Shown: piece after piece, positions 43,713 to 53,126 of the stretch
Numbering within the stretch: the stretch's first letter is position 1
Layout of the letters: the number at the start of each line of letters is the position of its first letter
Assembly (NCBI RefSeq): GCF_900176595.1
Contig: NZ_LT838813.1
Coordinates: 2,184,001 to 2,248,000, forward strand
DNA from: Aquiflexum balticum DSM 16537
Lineage (GTDB): Bacteria > Bacteroidota > Bacteroidia > Cytophagales > Cyclobacteriaceae
Reading direction: 5' to 3'
Length of the DNA: 64,000 bases
The notes under the pieces: model-generated
The model's database searches: none
The model's input: only the letters and a program-made list of their open reading frames with translations
Told to the model about the DNA's origin: nothing
Translations under genes and position numbers: made by a program

Positions 43713-44734
43713 TTACTTCTTTAAAATGATCCTTTGTTCATGGATTAATTTCTCTTCGTAATATATTTTCAGCCAATATTCACCGTTTTCAAGTTGGCTG
43801 AAATCCACCATATCGTCTCCTTTAATACTTAAGTGCTGCCTTTGAATGGTATGACCCAGCCCAATAATTTCGATTTTAAATTCGAGTTCCGGGTTTAGGT
43901 CGATTTGGAAGTTTCCTTTGGATGGATTTGGAAATACCATAAATGATCCGAAATTGTAAAACGTAATATTCCTGGTTTTTATGGTTTGACCGTTTACTGA
44001 TTTTGCATCTACTTTGAAACTGATACTTCCTCCGCTTGGCATTTGGATAAGGACATTATTGTTGTTCCGTTTCCGGATACAATATTGAATTTACTGTTGA
44101 CAGATGCCCAGCTATAGGTAACCCCCGATACAGCTTGAACTGAATAGTTATAGAGGCTCCCGATTTCTATTATTTCATTGCCTTGAATACTTCCTATGTA
44201 TGTCCAGTATTCCATGGAATTGGGAATGTATCGGTTTGTCAAATGATAAAAGGATTTATTGAGATCGTGAGCTACTAGAGGCCCATCGGTGCCATATTTT
44301 GAAATATATTTAGTTGAGGCGAAGGGGGAAGTTGTTTTTACGGCTGAATGACCACCAGGAGAATTAATTTCAAAAAAAACAATCCTGGCATCTGCTTCAG
44401 AATTTATTCTTACATATTTACTGTCTGACCTCCATGTTCCCCCATCAATACCTTTATTATTTGGACACTGGTAAGGAGTATTGACAGTAGTATTCCATGA
44501 AGGGACAGTGCAGCAGGATGGAATGGAGCTACAGGTATTCTCCATCATTGCCATTGTAAATCCATGGCAATTGTACACTGCATCAATGTCGCATTCAGAT
44601 AACCTTTTAGAGCCATGTTGAGAACCAATTAGCCAATAAATATCACTTTGGTCAGAATAACATTGGACGGACTGACCGAAGGTACCTAAGTGAAAGAGAA
44701 AAATTAAGGCATAAATATTTAAGAAATGTTTCAT
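43713..44734 (-). pseudogene. T9SS-tailed, papain-like cysteine hydrolase candidate split by a frameshift
   Basis: The first frame (44734 to 44009) has a signal peptide and a Cys-rich domain with NCHGFTMAMME and GGHSAV, the Cys and His of an NlpC/P60- or papain-type hydrolase. It then continues as YNYSVQAVSGVTYSWAS, the start of a PKD-like domain. The second frame (44042 to 43713) carries the rest of that domain and a T9SS tail (FPNPSKGNFQIDL, ending in LKK). The join lies near 44045-44080, where one missing or extra base in a run of AC/AAT triplets would restore a continuous domain. It may be a true loss or a sequencing error. Confidence 0.7.
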
Positions 44735-44881
44735 AAAAAAAGAGATCATGTAAGGCAAGGTCTAGATAATAAGATAAGTATAGAATTCCAAATCAGATTA
44801 CAAATATGAAAATATTGATTTTCTATTTTTTTTATGTATTTCCGTTTTAATACCAGTGACTTTTGATTAATTGTTGTTGAC

Positions 44882-45171
44882 GATCTAAAACAGTTAACTG
44901 ATGATTTATTTGATAAGTTTGTTGCTTGAGACTACAGCCTCTTCTTTTTCCAATGGCAACTCAAAACTAAAAATAGAACCTTTACCCAAAGTGCTGCTGA
45001 CAGAGATCTTGCTTTTATGTCCTTCCAATATATGCTTGACAATGGCGAGACCAAGACCTGTACCTCCCTTTTCCCTGTTCCGGCTTTTATCTACCCTATA
45101 AAATCTTTCAAATATTCTCTTAAGATCTTCGGGCGGGATGCCTTTGCCATTGTCTTTCACTTCAACGGTAA
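44882..45171. repeat. Right flanking direct repeat of the 2-kb insertion (junction copy 2)
   Basis: It carries, on the plus strand, a remnant of the DUF3037 C-terminus ([16 protein letters not shown] and stop) and, on the minus strand, the native kinase 3' end. It matches 42576-42873 in order and orientation. Confidence 0.9.
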
Positions 45172-45979
45172 TCTGATTTTTATGAATTTTCAGGCTCACG
45201 TCTATTTCTCCCCCATCATTGTTGTATTTGATGGAATTGGAAATCAGATTTTGGCATACCCGGAAGATTTTCTCCTTATCCGCAAAAGTCCTGTAGGTTT
45301 TTTCTTTGTCATAGTAAAAGCGGATCAACATATCCCTTTTGGATGCCTTGTGCTCCAATTCTTCAATTACCTCATGGATCACCTCTTTGAGATCAAATGA
45401 TTCAAAATGAAATTTGACGACCCCGCTCTCCATTTGGTTTAGGGTCAACATGTCCTGCACCAATTTGTCAAGGGCATTAAGGCTCTTGGCAGCACGTTTC
45501 AAAAATTTCAATCTGACAGACTTATCTTCCACGGCACCATCCAAAAGCGTGTGGACATATCCCTGTGCTGCAAAAATCGGTGTTTTGAGTTCGTGGGATA
45601 TATCAGCTATAAACTCCTTTCTGAATTCCGCATTTTTCTGAAGAGCCTCTATTTCTTTGTTTTTGGCCTGTGCATAGGAATTGATGGTCTTGTTGATTTT
45701 TCTAAGAGGTGAAATTGACAATTTATCAGACTTGTCGGGAATACTGGTATAGTCCTTTTTTTGTATTTTTTCCAGTACTCCATAGATATTACTGATTTCA
45801 TTAAAAATCAAAAATTCCAAAGTTACATTCATCAAAATATAGGAAACAGAAAAAGAAATACTCCCCGCCACGACCAATAGCGTCGGTGTAGCATCATCCA
45901 AAAGCAATAAAAATAACACCGTTAGGGTAGAAATGGCCAATGCCAATACCAAAGAAATTCCCCGCGATGTGGTCAACAT
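44906..45979 (-). CDS. PhoR-type sensor histidine kinase
   Basis: A 357-residue kinase with two N-terminal membrane spans (about 8-27 and 33-56) and a very short loop between them, so it has almost no periplasmic sensor. A short linker precedes HisKA (H129 in DISHELKTP) and the HATPase domain ([30 protein letters not shown]). It lies 4 bases after the PhoB-type regulator gene and is surely its partner. The signal may come from an accessory protein, as in phosphate-sensing PhoR proteins of this form. Its 3' end is duplicated at 42609-42873. Confidence 0.93.
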   Translation of the reverse strand: MLTTSRGISLVLALAISTLTVLFLLLLDDATPTLLVVAGSISFSVSYILMNVTLEFLIFNEISNIYGVLEKIQKKDYTSIPDKSDKLSISPLRKINKTINSYAQAKNKEIEALQKNAEFRKEFIADISHELKTPIFAAQGYVHTLLDGAVEDKSVRLKFLKRAAKSLNALDKLVQDMLTLNQMESGVVKFHFESFDLKEVIHEVIEELEHKASKRDMLIRFYYDKEKTYRTFADKEKIFRVCQNLISNSIKYNNDGGEIDVSLKIHKNQITVEVKDNGKGIPPEDLKRIFERFYRVDKSRNREKGGTGLGLAIVKHILEGHKSKISVSSTLGKGSIFSFELPLEKEEAVVSSNKLIK

Positions 45980-45983
45980 ATAA

Positions 45984-46673
45984 TCAGTTCAATTCGAATT
46001 TATAACCCACTCCTTTTACAGTAGTGATATAATCTTCACCAATCTTTTCCCTGACTTTTCTGATATGCACATCGACAGTTCTTGCCAGCACAAATACATC
46101 AGCTCCCCAGATATTCTGCAAAAGATCATCTCTACTGAATACCATATTAGGGTTTTTGGCCAGGAAATACAACAATTCGAATTCTTTTTTGGGCAGCGTT
46201 ATTGTCTTGCCAGCTTTATCTATAGTGTAGCTGGTCCTATCTATGGTAAGATCTTTGATTTTTATCTGGGAAAACTCCTGTTCCTTTTTGGATTCCCTTC
46301 TGAACAATGCAGCAATTCTGCTCATCAATGCTCGGGGCTTTATAGGCTTTGTGATATAATCATCCGCCCCCACGTCAAAAGCCGCAACTTCCGAATATTC
46401 CTCTGATCTTGCAGTTAGAAAAATTATAAAGGTGTTTTTCAATTCCGGAATTTCACGAATCTGACGGCATGTTTCTACCCCATCTTGCTGAGGCATCATA
46501 ATATCAAGTAAAATCACGTCAGGCTGGAATTTGATTGCCTTTTTAACTGCTTTTATTCCATCTTCAGCAGCTTCTACCTCATAACCTTCTTTTTTAAGAT
46601 TATAGGTGAGAATTTCTACAATGTCCGGCTCATCGTCCACGACAAGAACCCTTATTTTTTGTTTATCACTCAT
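45984..46673 (-). CDS. PhoB-like response regulator (OmpR family)
   Basis: A 229-residue regulator with a receiver domain (D57 in VILLDIMMPQ; DDEPDIVE at 13-20; K in YITKPIKPRAL) and a winged-helix DNA-binding domain (KEFELLYFLAKNPNMVFSRDDLLQNIWG, TVDVHIRKVREKIG). The gene is 4 bases before its kinase. In Bacteroidota this pair is often linked to phosphate or envelope control; the exact role is not provable here. Confidence 0.95.
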   Translation of the reverse strand: MSDKQKIRVLVVDDEPDIVEILTYNLKKEGYEVEAAEDGIKAVKKAIKFQPDVILLDIMMPQQDGVETCRQIREIPELKNTFIIFLTARSEEYSEVAAFDVGADDYITKPIKPRALMSRIAALFRRESKKEQEFSQIKIKDLTIDRTSYTIDKAGKTITLPKKEFELLYFLAKNPNMVFSRDDLLQNIWGADVFVLARTVDVHIRKVREKIGEDYITTVKGVGYKFELN

Positions 46674-46822
46674 TGGTTTTAGCGGGTTTGGTTGCGCTAA
46701 TGTGATGCTAATTTAAAAAAAGACCTCATATAAATCAGATTTTATAAATTGGAGTGTATCAAATACAACATTAAGTTATTATTTACTCCTCCATTGTTAA
46801 GAAATCTTTACCGGATCATAAA

Positions 46823-47611
46823 TTAATCATTACGTAAACCTTTAGCTTCCATAATTTCCATATCTAAAGAACCAACCATTAATTTGGCTTTTATTCTAAT
46901 AGGAATTTTATTTCTGTCATCAGTAATCCAGACAGTGACCGGTTGTTCCCCTCGGAAAATTTTATTTTTTGGCATAACGGGAGAAAAAATAAAGGTATCA
47001 AATGATCCCAATCTGGTTTTTATCAATTCTTTTCCCCCGTATATTAATTTTAGGTTATATATTTCTTTATCAAAGAAACCTGTTAAAGTAATTTGGTCTC
47101 CTTTTTTGAGTCCACTTAAATTCATTGTCCTTAAATAATAAAAACCGCTGACAATATCCTGTACGTTTTCAGGAACTTTATACTCTTTGGTTTCGACCAG
47201 GTTTATATTTTCCCTATCGTATAGTTTAACTTTTGCATTCTTTTTATTGTGATTGAAAAACACCTTCTCATGCTTTCTGTACTTACCCTCCTCTATATGC
47301 CTATATGATTGATGTGGGATGATTTTGGTTGTATCCAAATAACTGCCCCAGTTGTCATTGACTTTGAAAAGTTTAAATATTCCCAATGTCTGCCCGTAGA
47401 CATCAATTTTGTAGGATGGTTGGCTGTCTACAGTATAAATTGTAGGATTTACCACCATCTTTGCTTCTGCTGCATCAAAAAAGCCGAAGCTCACCTTGAA
47501 GAGTAATTCTTCACCTTTTTGAAATGCTTTGTTTTTTTGAGAAAAAGCATCAGTAATCCCAAGGATTAAAAAAAATGTGACAACTACTGACTTATTTAGA
47601 TGATTTTTCAT
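46823..47611 (-). CDS. DUF3108 periplasmic protein
   Basis: A 262-residue protein with a signal peptide (to about AFSQ) and the DUF3108 beta-rich fold. Characteristic segments are GEELLFKVSFGFFDAAEAKM near the N-terminus, FDTFIFSPVMP and WITDDRNKIPIRIKAKLMVGSLDM at the end. Its function is unknown; family members are periplasmic or outer-membrane-facing. It has its own leader and lies between the PhoB operon and recA. Confidence 0.9.
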   Translation of the reverse strand: MKNHLNKSVVVTFFLILGITDAFSQKNKAFQKGEELLFKVSFGFFDAAEAKMVVNPTIYTVDSQPSYKIDVYGQTLGIFKLFKVNDNWGSYLDTTKIIPHQSYRHIEEGKYRKHEKVFFNHNKKNAKVKLYDRENINLVETKEYKVPENVQDIVSGFYYLRTMNLSGLKKGDQITLTGFFDKEIYNLKLIYGGKELIKTRLGSFDTFIFSPVMPKNKIFRGEQPVTVWITDDRNKIPIRIKAKLMVGSLDMEIMEAKGLRND

Positions 47612-47791
47612 TAAATTAAGTTTTCTACTGAAAGCTTTTCATTTCTTATTCCAATATTAGCGACTTATTGAAGAATTTTGATTTTTGGTACCAAAATGTA
47701 AATACGTAATCCTTTTTGGAAGTGTTGGGTGTCCAATTATCAATCATTAATTTCACAATCTCAAATAAAAGAATTTTTAACACAAAAATAT

Positions 47792-48820
47792 ATGAACTCA
47801 AATACAGAAAAACTGAAAGCCCTGCAACTTACCATAGACAAATTAGAAAAGACCTATGGTAAAGGTACTGTTATGAAACTAAGTGACAATACCGTTCAGG
47901 ATATACCTGCAATTTCAACCGGTTCCTTGGGATTGGATATGGCATTGGGTATTGGAGGCATACCTAGGGGCAGGGTAATTGAAATCTACGGGCCGGAATC
48001 TTCCGGAAAAACCACACTTACCATGCATTGCATTGCAGAAGCTCAAAAGGCAGGTGGATTGGCGGCTTTTATTGATGCAGAACATGCCTTTGATAAAAAA
48101 TATGCCGAAAATCTCGGAATAGATATTGAAAACCTGCTGATTTCACAACCTGACAACGGAGAACAGGCATTGGAAATTGCGGAGCATCTTATCCGTTCAG
48201 GCGCCATAGATATTATCGTTATTGATTCTGTGGCTGCATTGGTACCCAAGGGGGAACTTGAAGGGGAAATGGGAGACAGTAAGATGGGACTTCAGGCAAG
48301 ATTGATGTCCCAAGCTTTGAGGAAATTAACCGGCGCGATCAATAAAACCGGTTGTTCATGTATTTTCATCAATCAGTTGAGAGACAAGATAGGTGTGATG
48401 TTTGGAAGTCCAGAAACAACCACAGGAGGAAATGCATTGAAATTTTATGCCTCGGTCCGTCTGGATATCCGTAGGATAGGTCAGATCAAAGAAGGTGCTG
48501 ACAATGTGCTGGGTAACCGGACCAAAGTGAAAGTAGTGAAAAATAAAGTTGCTCCGCCTTTTAAGGTAGTGGAATTTGACATTATGTATGGTCAGGGAAT
48601 CTCCAAAGTAGGTGAAATAATTGATCTGGGTGTTGAATTCGATATCATCAAAAAAGCAGGGTCATGGTTTTCTTATGAAGGTAACAAACTGGGGCAGGGC
48701 AGAGATACCGTTAAGGCATTATTATTGGATAATCCAGAATTGATGGACGAACTTGAAGTTAAAATCAAAGAAAAAGCAGGTTTGAAAACAAACCCAAAAA
48801 GTAAAAACGAAGCGGAGTGA
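47792..48820 (+). CDS. recA: RecA recombinase
   Basis: A 342-residue RecA: Walker [10 protein letters not shown] near 67-75, Walker [15 protein letters not shown], the DNA-binding loops ([22 protein letters not shown], and the loop before [19 protein letters not shown]) and an acidic/basic C-terminal tail. ATG 47792 gives [12 protein letters not shown]; the frame opens 21 codons earlier at GTG with no homologous sequence. It acts in homologous recombination and SOS control. A strong terminator follows. Confidence 0.98.
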   Translation: MNSNTEKLKALQLTIDKLEKTYGKGTVMKLSDNTVQDIPAISTGSLGLDMALGIGGIPRGRVIEIYGPESSGKTTLTMHCIAEAQKAGGLAAFIDAEHAFDKKYAENLGIDIENLLISQPDNGEQALEIAEHLIRSGAIDIIVIDSVAALVPKGELEGEMGDSKMGLQARLMSQALRKLTGAINKTGCSCIFINQLRDKIGVMFGSPETTTGGNALKFYASVRLDIRRIGQIKEGADNVLGNRTKVKVVKNKVAPPFKVVEFDIMYGQGISKVGEIIDLGVEFDIIKKAGSWFSYEGNKLGQGRDTVKALLLDNPELMDELEVKIKEKAGLKTNPKSKNEAE

Positions 48821-48851
48821 ACATGATTAACAGCTATTGATTATCATTAAC

Positions 48852-48883
48852 AAAAAACCCGGTCATCCGACCGGGTTTTTTTG
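48852..48883 (+). terminator. recA terminator
   Basis: ACCCGGTC and GACCGGGT form an 8-base stem with a short loop (ATCC), with A's before and a run of seven T after it. Confidence 0.9.
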
Positions 48884-48980
48884 TTTTGATCTATTGCTTT
48901 AAAATTCAGATTCTTTCAAAAAACAATAGTTATATATTGGTTTTATCCAAGCATTATTGAATTCTATTAATATGCCGGAT

Positions 48981-50255
48981 TTATGCTCTGATAGCTTCCA
49001 CGGGGTCAAGCCTTGCCGCTAAGGTTGCCGGTACTATACCTGAAACTATTCCGATAGCCGAAGAAATACCAAGTCCCAATACAATGTTTTTGAAAGACAG
49101 AATCAGCTCCAAAGAACCCAATTGAATAAAGGTGAGGGAAAAAACAATCAATATACCTGCGACTCCACCAATCAAACTCAGAAAGACTGCTTCAAACAAA
49201 AATTGGAACAAAATGAAGTAATTTTTAGCTCCCAATGATTTTTGAATGCCGATGATATTGGTTCTCTCTTTGACTGAAACAAACATGATATTGGCAATTC
49301 CAAAGCCACCAACCAAAATTGAAAATCCTCCGATTACCCATCCTGCAGCGCTGATGACATCGAAAATCGATCCAATGGTGTTCATGATAAATTCAGATTT
49401 GTTCAGGGCAAAATTCTCTTCTTCGGTCGGTTTTAGTCCCCGCTTTGCCCGCAATGCACCGATCAATTCGTTTTCAACGGCAACCATGCCTATGTCATCA
49501 TCTCTCCCTTTTATGGCAATATCCGGCTCAATCCCGTTTTTTCCCACATAGTAAAGCTTTGTGAAGCTTCCATATGGAATCATAGCAGCCATATCTTTTG
49601 AGGCAATTTCAAAAAGGCCTTCACCTTCTTCTTCAAATATGCCAATTATGGTAAATTTCGCCCCTTTGATTTTCATTTCTTTTCCCAGTACATTTCCACT
49701 GGGGAACAGCGTATTTGCTATTTTGGTACCGATAATGGCGACATTTCTGGATGAATTGATTTCCATTTCCGTGAAAAAACGACCCGATTGCAGGGGCAAA
49801 TCATAAACGTCTTGGTAAGTATAAGTGACCCCAGTCAGGTTAGTTCCCTTATAGGAATTACTTCCGGCCTGAACAATGGTATTGGCAGAAGCCGAAAAAG
49901 AAACTGCTTCTGCATTCCGCAGTTTATCTTTCAAAAATAAATATTCGGAATACGTATTGTAGGGTCTCCTGAAATATTTCCACCAAGGATAATCAGGGCC
50001 ACCTACAAATTGAAATCTGTTGACGGTAATTACGTTGCTGCCCAAAAAGGTAAAGCTTGATTTGATGTTTTTTTCCAATGAATCAACCAGTGTAAATACT
50101 GCAATTATTGAAAATATCCCTACAGTAACCCCAAGAAGGGATAAGATTGTCCTGGTAAGGTTGGATTTGAGAGCCTGCATTGCAAACCTGAGACTCTCCC
50201 ATACTAATTTTAGAAAGACCACGCCTAAATTGTTTGGATTAAAACTATTTGGCAA
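48981..50255 (-). CDS. MacB-type ABC transporter permease
   Basis: A 424-residue membrane protein with one N-terminal span (TILSLLGVTVGIFSIIAVFTL), a large periplasmic domain (about 60-280) and three C-terminal spans (GGFGIANIMFVSVKERTNIIGIQKSLGAK is the coupling region). The C-terminal EAIRA is family-typical. It is the permease of a MacB/FtsX-type exporter, for example lipoprotein or macrolide type. The ATP-binding gene is not adjacent. The start is uncertain: TTG 50255 or GTG 50222. No ATG precedes the first span. Confidence 0.9.
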   Translation of the reverse strand: MPNSFNPNNLGVVFLKLVWESLRFAMQALKSNLTRTILSLLGVTVGIFSIIAVFTLVDSLEKNIKSSFTFLGSNVITVNRFQFVGGPDYPWWKYFRRPYNTYSEYLFLKDKLRNAEAVSFSASANTIVQAGSNSYKGTNLTGVTYTYQDVYDLPLQSGRFFTEMEINSSRNVAIIGTKIANTLFPSGNVLGKEMKIKGAKFTIIGIFEEEGEGLFEIASKDMAAMIPYGSFTKLYYVGKNGIEPDIAIKGRDDDIGMVAVENELIGALRAKRGLKPTEEENFALNKSEFIMNTIGSIFDVISAAGWVIGGFSILVGGFGIANIMFVSVKERTNIIGIQKSLGAKNYFILFQFLFEAVFLSLIGGVAGILIVFSLTFIQLGSLELILSFKNIVLGLGISSAIGIVSGIVPATLAARLDPVEAIRA

Positions 50256-50283
50256 TATAAGTAGATTTCGGGATTTTTATTTT

Positions 50284-50291
50284 TAACTTTG
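50284..50291 (+). promoter_or_regulatory. Probable -7 box upstream of queA
   Basis: TAACTTTG fits the TAnnTTTG consensus, 56 bases before the queA ATG. The -33 element is less clear. Confidence 0.45.
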
Positions 50292-50346
50292 CGGTTTTTA
50301 AATATAAATTGAATATCAAAATAATAGTATATCCTACTCATACCAT

Positions 50347-51396
50347 ATGAAGTTATCAGACTTTAAATTCGACGTCCCCAAAAAATTAATTTCTTTATAC
50401 CCCGCAGCCAACAGAGACGAATCCCGTCTTATGGTGATTCATAGAAAGACAGGTCAGATTGAGCATCGTCTTTTCAAGGAAATCATAGAGTATTTCGGTG
50501 AAGGTGATGTTTTTGTAATGAACAACACCAAGGTTTTCCCAGCAAGATTATATGGTAATAAAGAAAAAACCGGTGCTAAAATTGAAGTTTTTTTATTAAG
50601 AGAATTGAATCAGGAATTGAGGCTTTGGGATGTGTTGGTTGACCCTGCAAGAAAAATCCGGGTAGGAAATAAGCTTTATTTCGGAGATAGTGATCTGGTA
50701 GCTGAGGTCATTGACAACACAACTTCCAGAGGAAGAACGATCAGATTTTTATTTGATGGTACTGACGAGGAATTTTACAAAACCATTGATACGCTTGGAG
50801 AGACCCCGATATTGAAAGAATTTATTGACAGGAAAGTGGAGGCGGAAGATAGAGAAAGATATCAAACTATTTTTGCAAAGCATGTTGGTGCTGTCGCTGC
50901 GCCTACAGCAGGATTGCACTTCACACCTCATTTGCTGAAAAGATTGGAATTAAAGGGAGTTGAGATTTCACCCATTACACTTCATGTAGGATTGGGAACG
51001 TTCAGACAGGTAGATGTTGAAGATTTGACCAAACATAAAATGGACTCAGAGAATTATGATATTCCTGAAGCCACAGTAGAATTGGTGAATAAGGCTTTGG
51101 ATAACAAGAAAAGGGTAGTATCAGTTGGAACCACGACTTTAAAAACCATTGAATCCTCAGTGACTGCCAATGGAAGACTAAAAGCAAGTAGTGGTTGGAC
51201 TGATAAGTTTATCATTCCACCATATGAATTCAAGATAGCAAATTCGCTTATCACCAATTTTCACCTTCCGGAATCCACATTATTGATGACGGCTTCTGCA
51301 TTTGGAGGATACGATCTTATCATGAAAGCCTATCAGGAGGCGATCAAGGAAAAATATCGGTTTTTCTCCTATGGAGATGCGATGTTGATACTCTAA
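50347..51396 (+). CDS. queA: S-adenosylmethionine:tRNA ribosyltransferase-isomerase
   Basis: A 349-residue QueA, which adds the epoxycyclopentanediol part of queuosine to tRNA from AdoMet. Conserved parts: [67 protein letters not shown] and [17 protein letters not shown]. It has the normal length and a clear start. It diverges from the MacB permease gene and is followed by a terminator and ispD. Confidence 0.97.
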   Translation: MKLSDFKFDVPKKLISLYPAANRDESRLMVIHRKTGQIEHRLFKEIIEYFGEGDVFVMNNTKVFPARLYGNKEKTGAKIEVFLLRELNQELRLWDVLVDPARKIRVGNKLYFGDSDLVAEVIDNTTSRGRTIRFLFDGTDEEFYKTIDTLGETPILKEFIDRKVEAEDRERYQTIFAKHVGAVAAPTAGLHFTPHLLKRLELKGVEISPITLHVGLGTFRQVDVEDLTKHKMDSENYDIPEATVELVNKALDNKKRVVSVGTTTLKTIESSVTANGRLKASSGWTDKFIIPPYEFKIANSLITNFHLPESTLLMTASAFGGYDLIMKAYQEAIKEKYRFFSYGDAMLIL

Positions 51397-51403
51397 AATA
51401 CTC

Positions 51404-51427
51404 AAAAGGCTCGAAAGAGCCTTTTTT
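51404..51427 (+). terminator. queA terminator
   Basis: AAAGGCTC and GAGCCTTT form a stem with a GAAA loop, followed by seven T. Confidence 0.9.
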
Positions 51428-51503
51428 TATTCTTCATATTTTTTTCATCTTGAGGGAAAATTGAGTAAGAAATTTTAGCCTTATTTTGCCAATACATTAA
51501 TTC

Positions 51504-52184
51504 ATGAAAAGATACGCTATTATTGTTGCAGGTGGCAGTGGAACAAGGATGGGGTCGGCCATACCCAAGCAATACCTCGAAATTGGAGGAATGCCCATAT
51601 TGATGCATACTTTGTCCGTATTTAACTTTTTAGATACAGAAATAGACTTGATTTTGGTTATTCCTGAATCTGATTTTACTTTTTGGGAGAATTTGTGTTC
51701 TCAGTTTGACTTCAAAGTTCCCCATAAATTGGTAAAGGGCGGAAATAGCAGGTTTCAATCAGTAAAAAACGGTTTGGATTCCATTGGGGATATTAAGGGG
51801 ACAGTGGCTATCCATGATGGGGTAAGACCTTTTGTAAACCCCAAGGTCATTGAGGAAAGTTTTTTGAAAGCGGAGGAATTCGGCTCTGCAATAGCGGTGG
51901 TGGACTTAAAGGATTCTATCAGGAAGCTGACAGAAGATGGCAAGTCATTTTTTCAGGACAGACAATATTTCCGGCTGGTCCAGACTCCCCAGACTTTTTT
52001 GCTTGACAAAATCAAAAAAGCCTACGAAGTCCCCGAATTGAAACATTTCACAGATGATGCCACTGTTTTTGAACATCAGGGTTGGCAGGTGTTTTTAATC
52101 CCGGGGAATCCGGGAAATTTAAAGATAACCTCACCTGAAGACTTGGAATACGCTTCTTTTCTGATTCAGAAAAAAAACAAGTGA
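51504..52184 (+). CDS. ispD: 2-C-methyl-D-erythritol 4-phosphate cytidylyltransferase
   Basis: A 226-residue IspD, the third step of the MEP isoprenoid pathway. The nucleotide-binding loop IVAGGSGTRMG and the PKQYLEIGG motif come first. VAIHDGVRPFV, VDLKDSIRKL and QTPQTFLLDKIKKAY follow, and DDATVFEHQGWQVFLIPGNPGNLKITSPEDL closes the domain. Normal length, cytoplasmic. It lies 107 bases after queA. Confidence 0.97.
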   Translation: MKRYAIIVAGGSGTRMGSAIPKQYLEIGGMPILMHTLSVFNFLDTEIDLILVIPESDFTFWENLCSQFDFKVPHKLVKGGNSRFQSVKNGLDSIGDIKGTVAIHDGVRPFVNPKVIEESFLKAEEFGSAIAVVDLKDSIRKLTEDGKSFFQDRQYFRLVQTPQTFLLDKIKKAYEVPELKHFTDDATVFEHQGWQVFLIPGNPGNLKITSPEDLEYASFLIQKKNK

Positions 52185-52314
52185 TTTTTTCACCGAATTA
52201 ATCCCGGCATTCACCGAGTTTTTGTGGGGGATTGCCTATTTACCGTTATTTATTTTTTCCATATGGTTTAGTTTTGTCAGCATCAATTCATTCAAAAATC
52301 TAAATCACAAAACA

Positions 52315-53112
52315 ATGGCAAAAGATAATTTCTCCAAAAGTAACAGCGACATAACAGCAGGCATAGTCATATTGATCATAGGTGCAGTTCTGTTATTAAA
52401 AGCTCTCGGATTTTGGTTTCCGGTGTGGCTTATTTCATGGCCGATGATTTTAATTACCATCGGGATAGTAATATTGGTCAAGAACAACTTCCAATCAGGC
52501 TTTGGTGTGTTCATGATTCTATTCGGAGGGTTTTGGCTGATCCAGAGAAACTTCGGGTTTCCATTTGAACTCAAGCCATACCTCATTCCCGGAGGATTGA
52601 TCCTCTTAGGATTATACCTGATCGCTAAAAGGAGTTCAGACAAAAACCGTTTCAATGAAGAATATTTCAAATCCTTGGCGCCGAAAGTAAATCCAAAAAG
52701 TCCGGAAGATTCTCCAACCGGGGATGAAAATACCGATACTTTCAAAAAACCAAACTATGCTTTTAACGACAGCAGTGACTTGGTCAATGCCCAGGCTTTA
52801 TTTACAGGAATCGAAAGGAGAATCTTATCAAAGAATTTCAGGGGAGGAAAAACATCGGCCATCTTTGGGGGCACTGAAATTGACCTTACACAGGCAGATT
52901 TGGCAGAAGGAGCGGTATTGAATGTGGAAGTGGCTTTTGGAGGAGTGAAATTAATCGTCCCATCTCATTGGGAACTACAGATCAATGTATCCAACATTTT
53001 TGCAGGGATAGAGGATAAGAGGTCCTACAGTAAGATTCCACCCGATCCAAGCAAAGTGTTAAAAATTTATGGATCAATAGTTTTTGGTGGTCTGGAAATC
53101 AAGTCGTTCTAA
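52315..53112 (+). CDS. LiaF-like membrane protein (DUF5668 + cell-wall-active response domain)
   Basis: A 265-residue protein with four hydrophobic segments in the first 115 residues (ITAGIVILIIGAVLLLKAL, WPMILITIGIVILV, FGVFMILFGGFWLI, LIPGGLILLGLYLIA). The cytoplasmic C-terminal domain has the LiaF-type FGGTEID and VEVAFGGVKLIVPSHWELQI. ATG 52315 is chosen; the upstream frame opens only at TTG. LiaF-like proteins restrain or tune a nearby two-component system that senses the envelope. The LytS kinase gene is 14 bases downstream and the LytTR regulator overlaps that, so a three-component unit is likely. Confidence 0.88.
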   Translation: MAKDNFSKSNSDITAGIVILIIGAVLLLKALGFWFPVWLISWPMILITIGIVILVKNNFQSGFGVFMILFGGFWLIQRNFGFPFELKPYLIPGGLILLGLYLIAKRSSDKNRFNEEYFKSLAPKVNPKSPEDSPTGDENTDTFKKPNYAFNDSSDLVNAQALFTGIERRILSKNFRGGKTSAIFGGTEIDLTQADLAEGAVLNVEVAFGGVKLIVPSHWELQINVSNIFAGIEDKRSYSKIPPDPSKVLKIYGSIVFGGLEIKSF

Positions 53113-53126
53113 AATAAAAACCAATA

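Noticed and set aside
44009-44042. Two separate overlapping genes in 43713-44758
   Set aside because: The second has no signal peptide or start context, and both parts complete one domain when joined; treated as one split gene.
42576-45171. Transposon as the cause of the insertion
   Set aside because: No transposase or terminal inverted repeats are seen, and the 290-bp flanks are far longer than target duplications.
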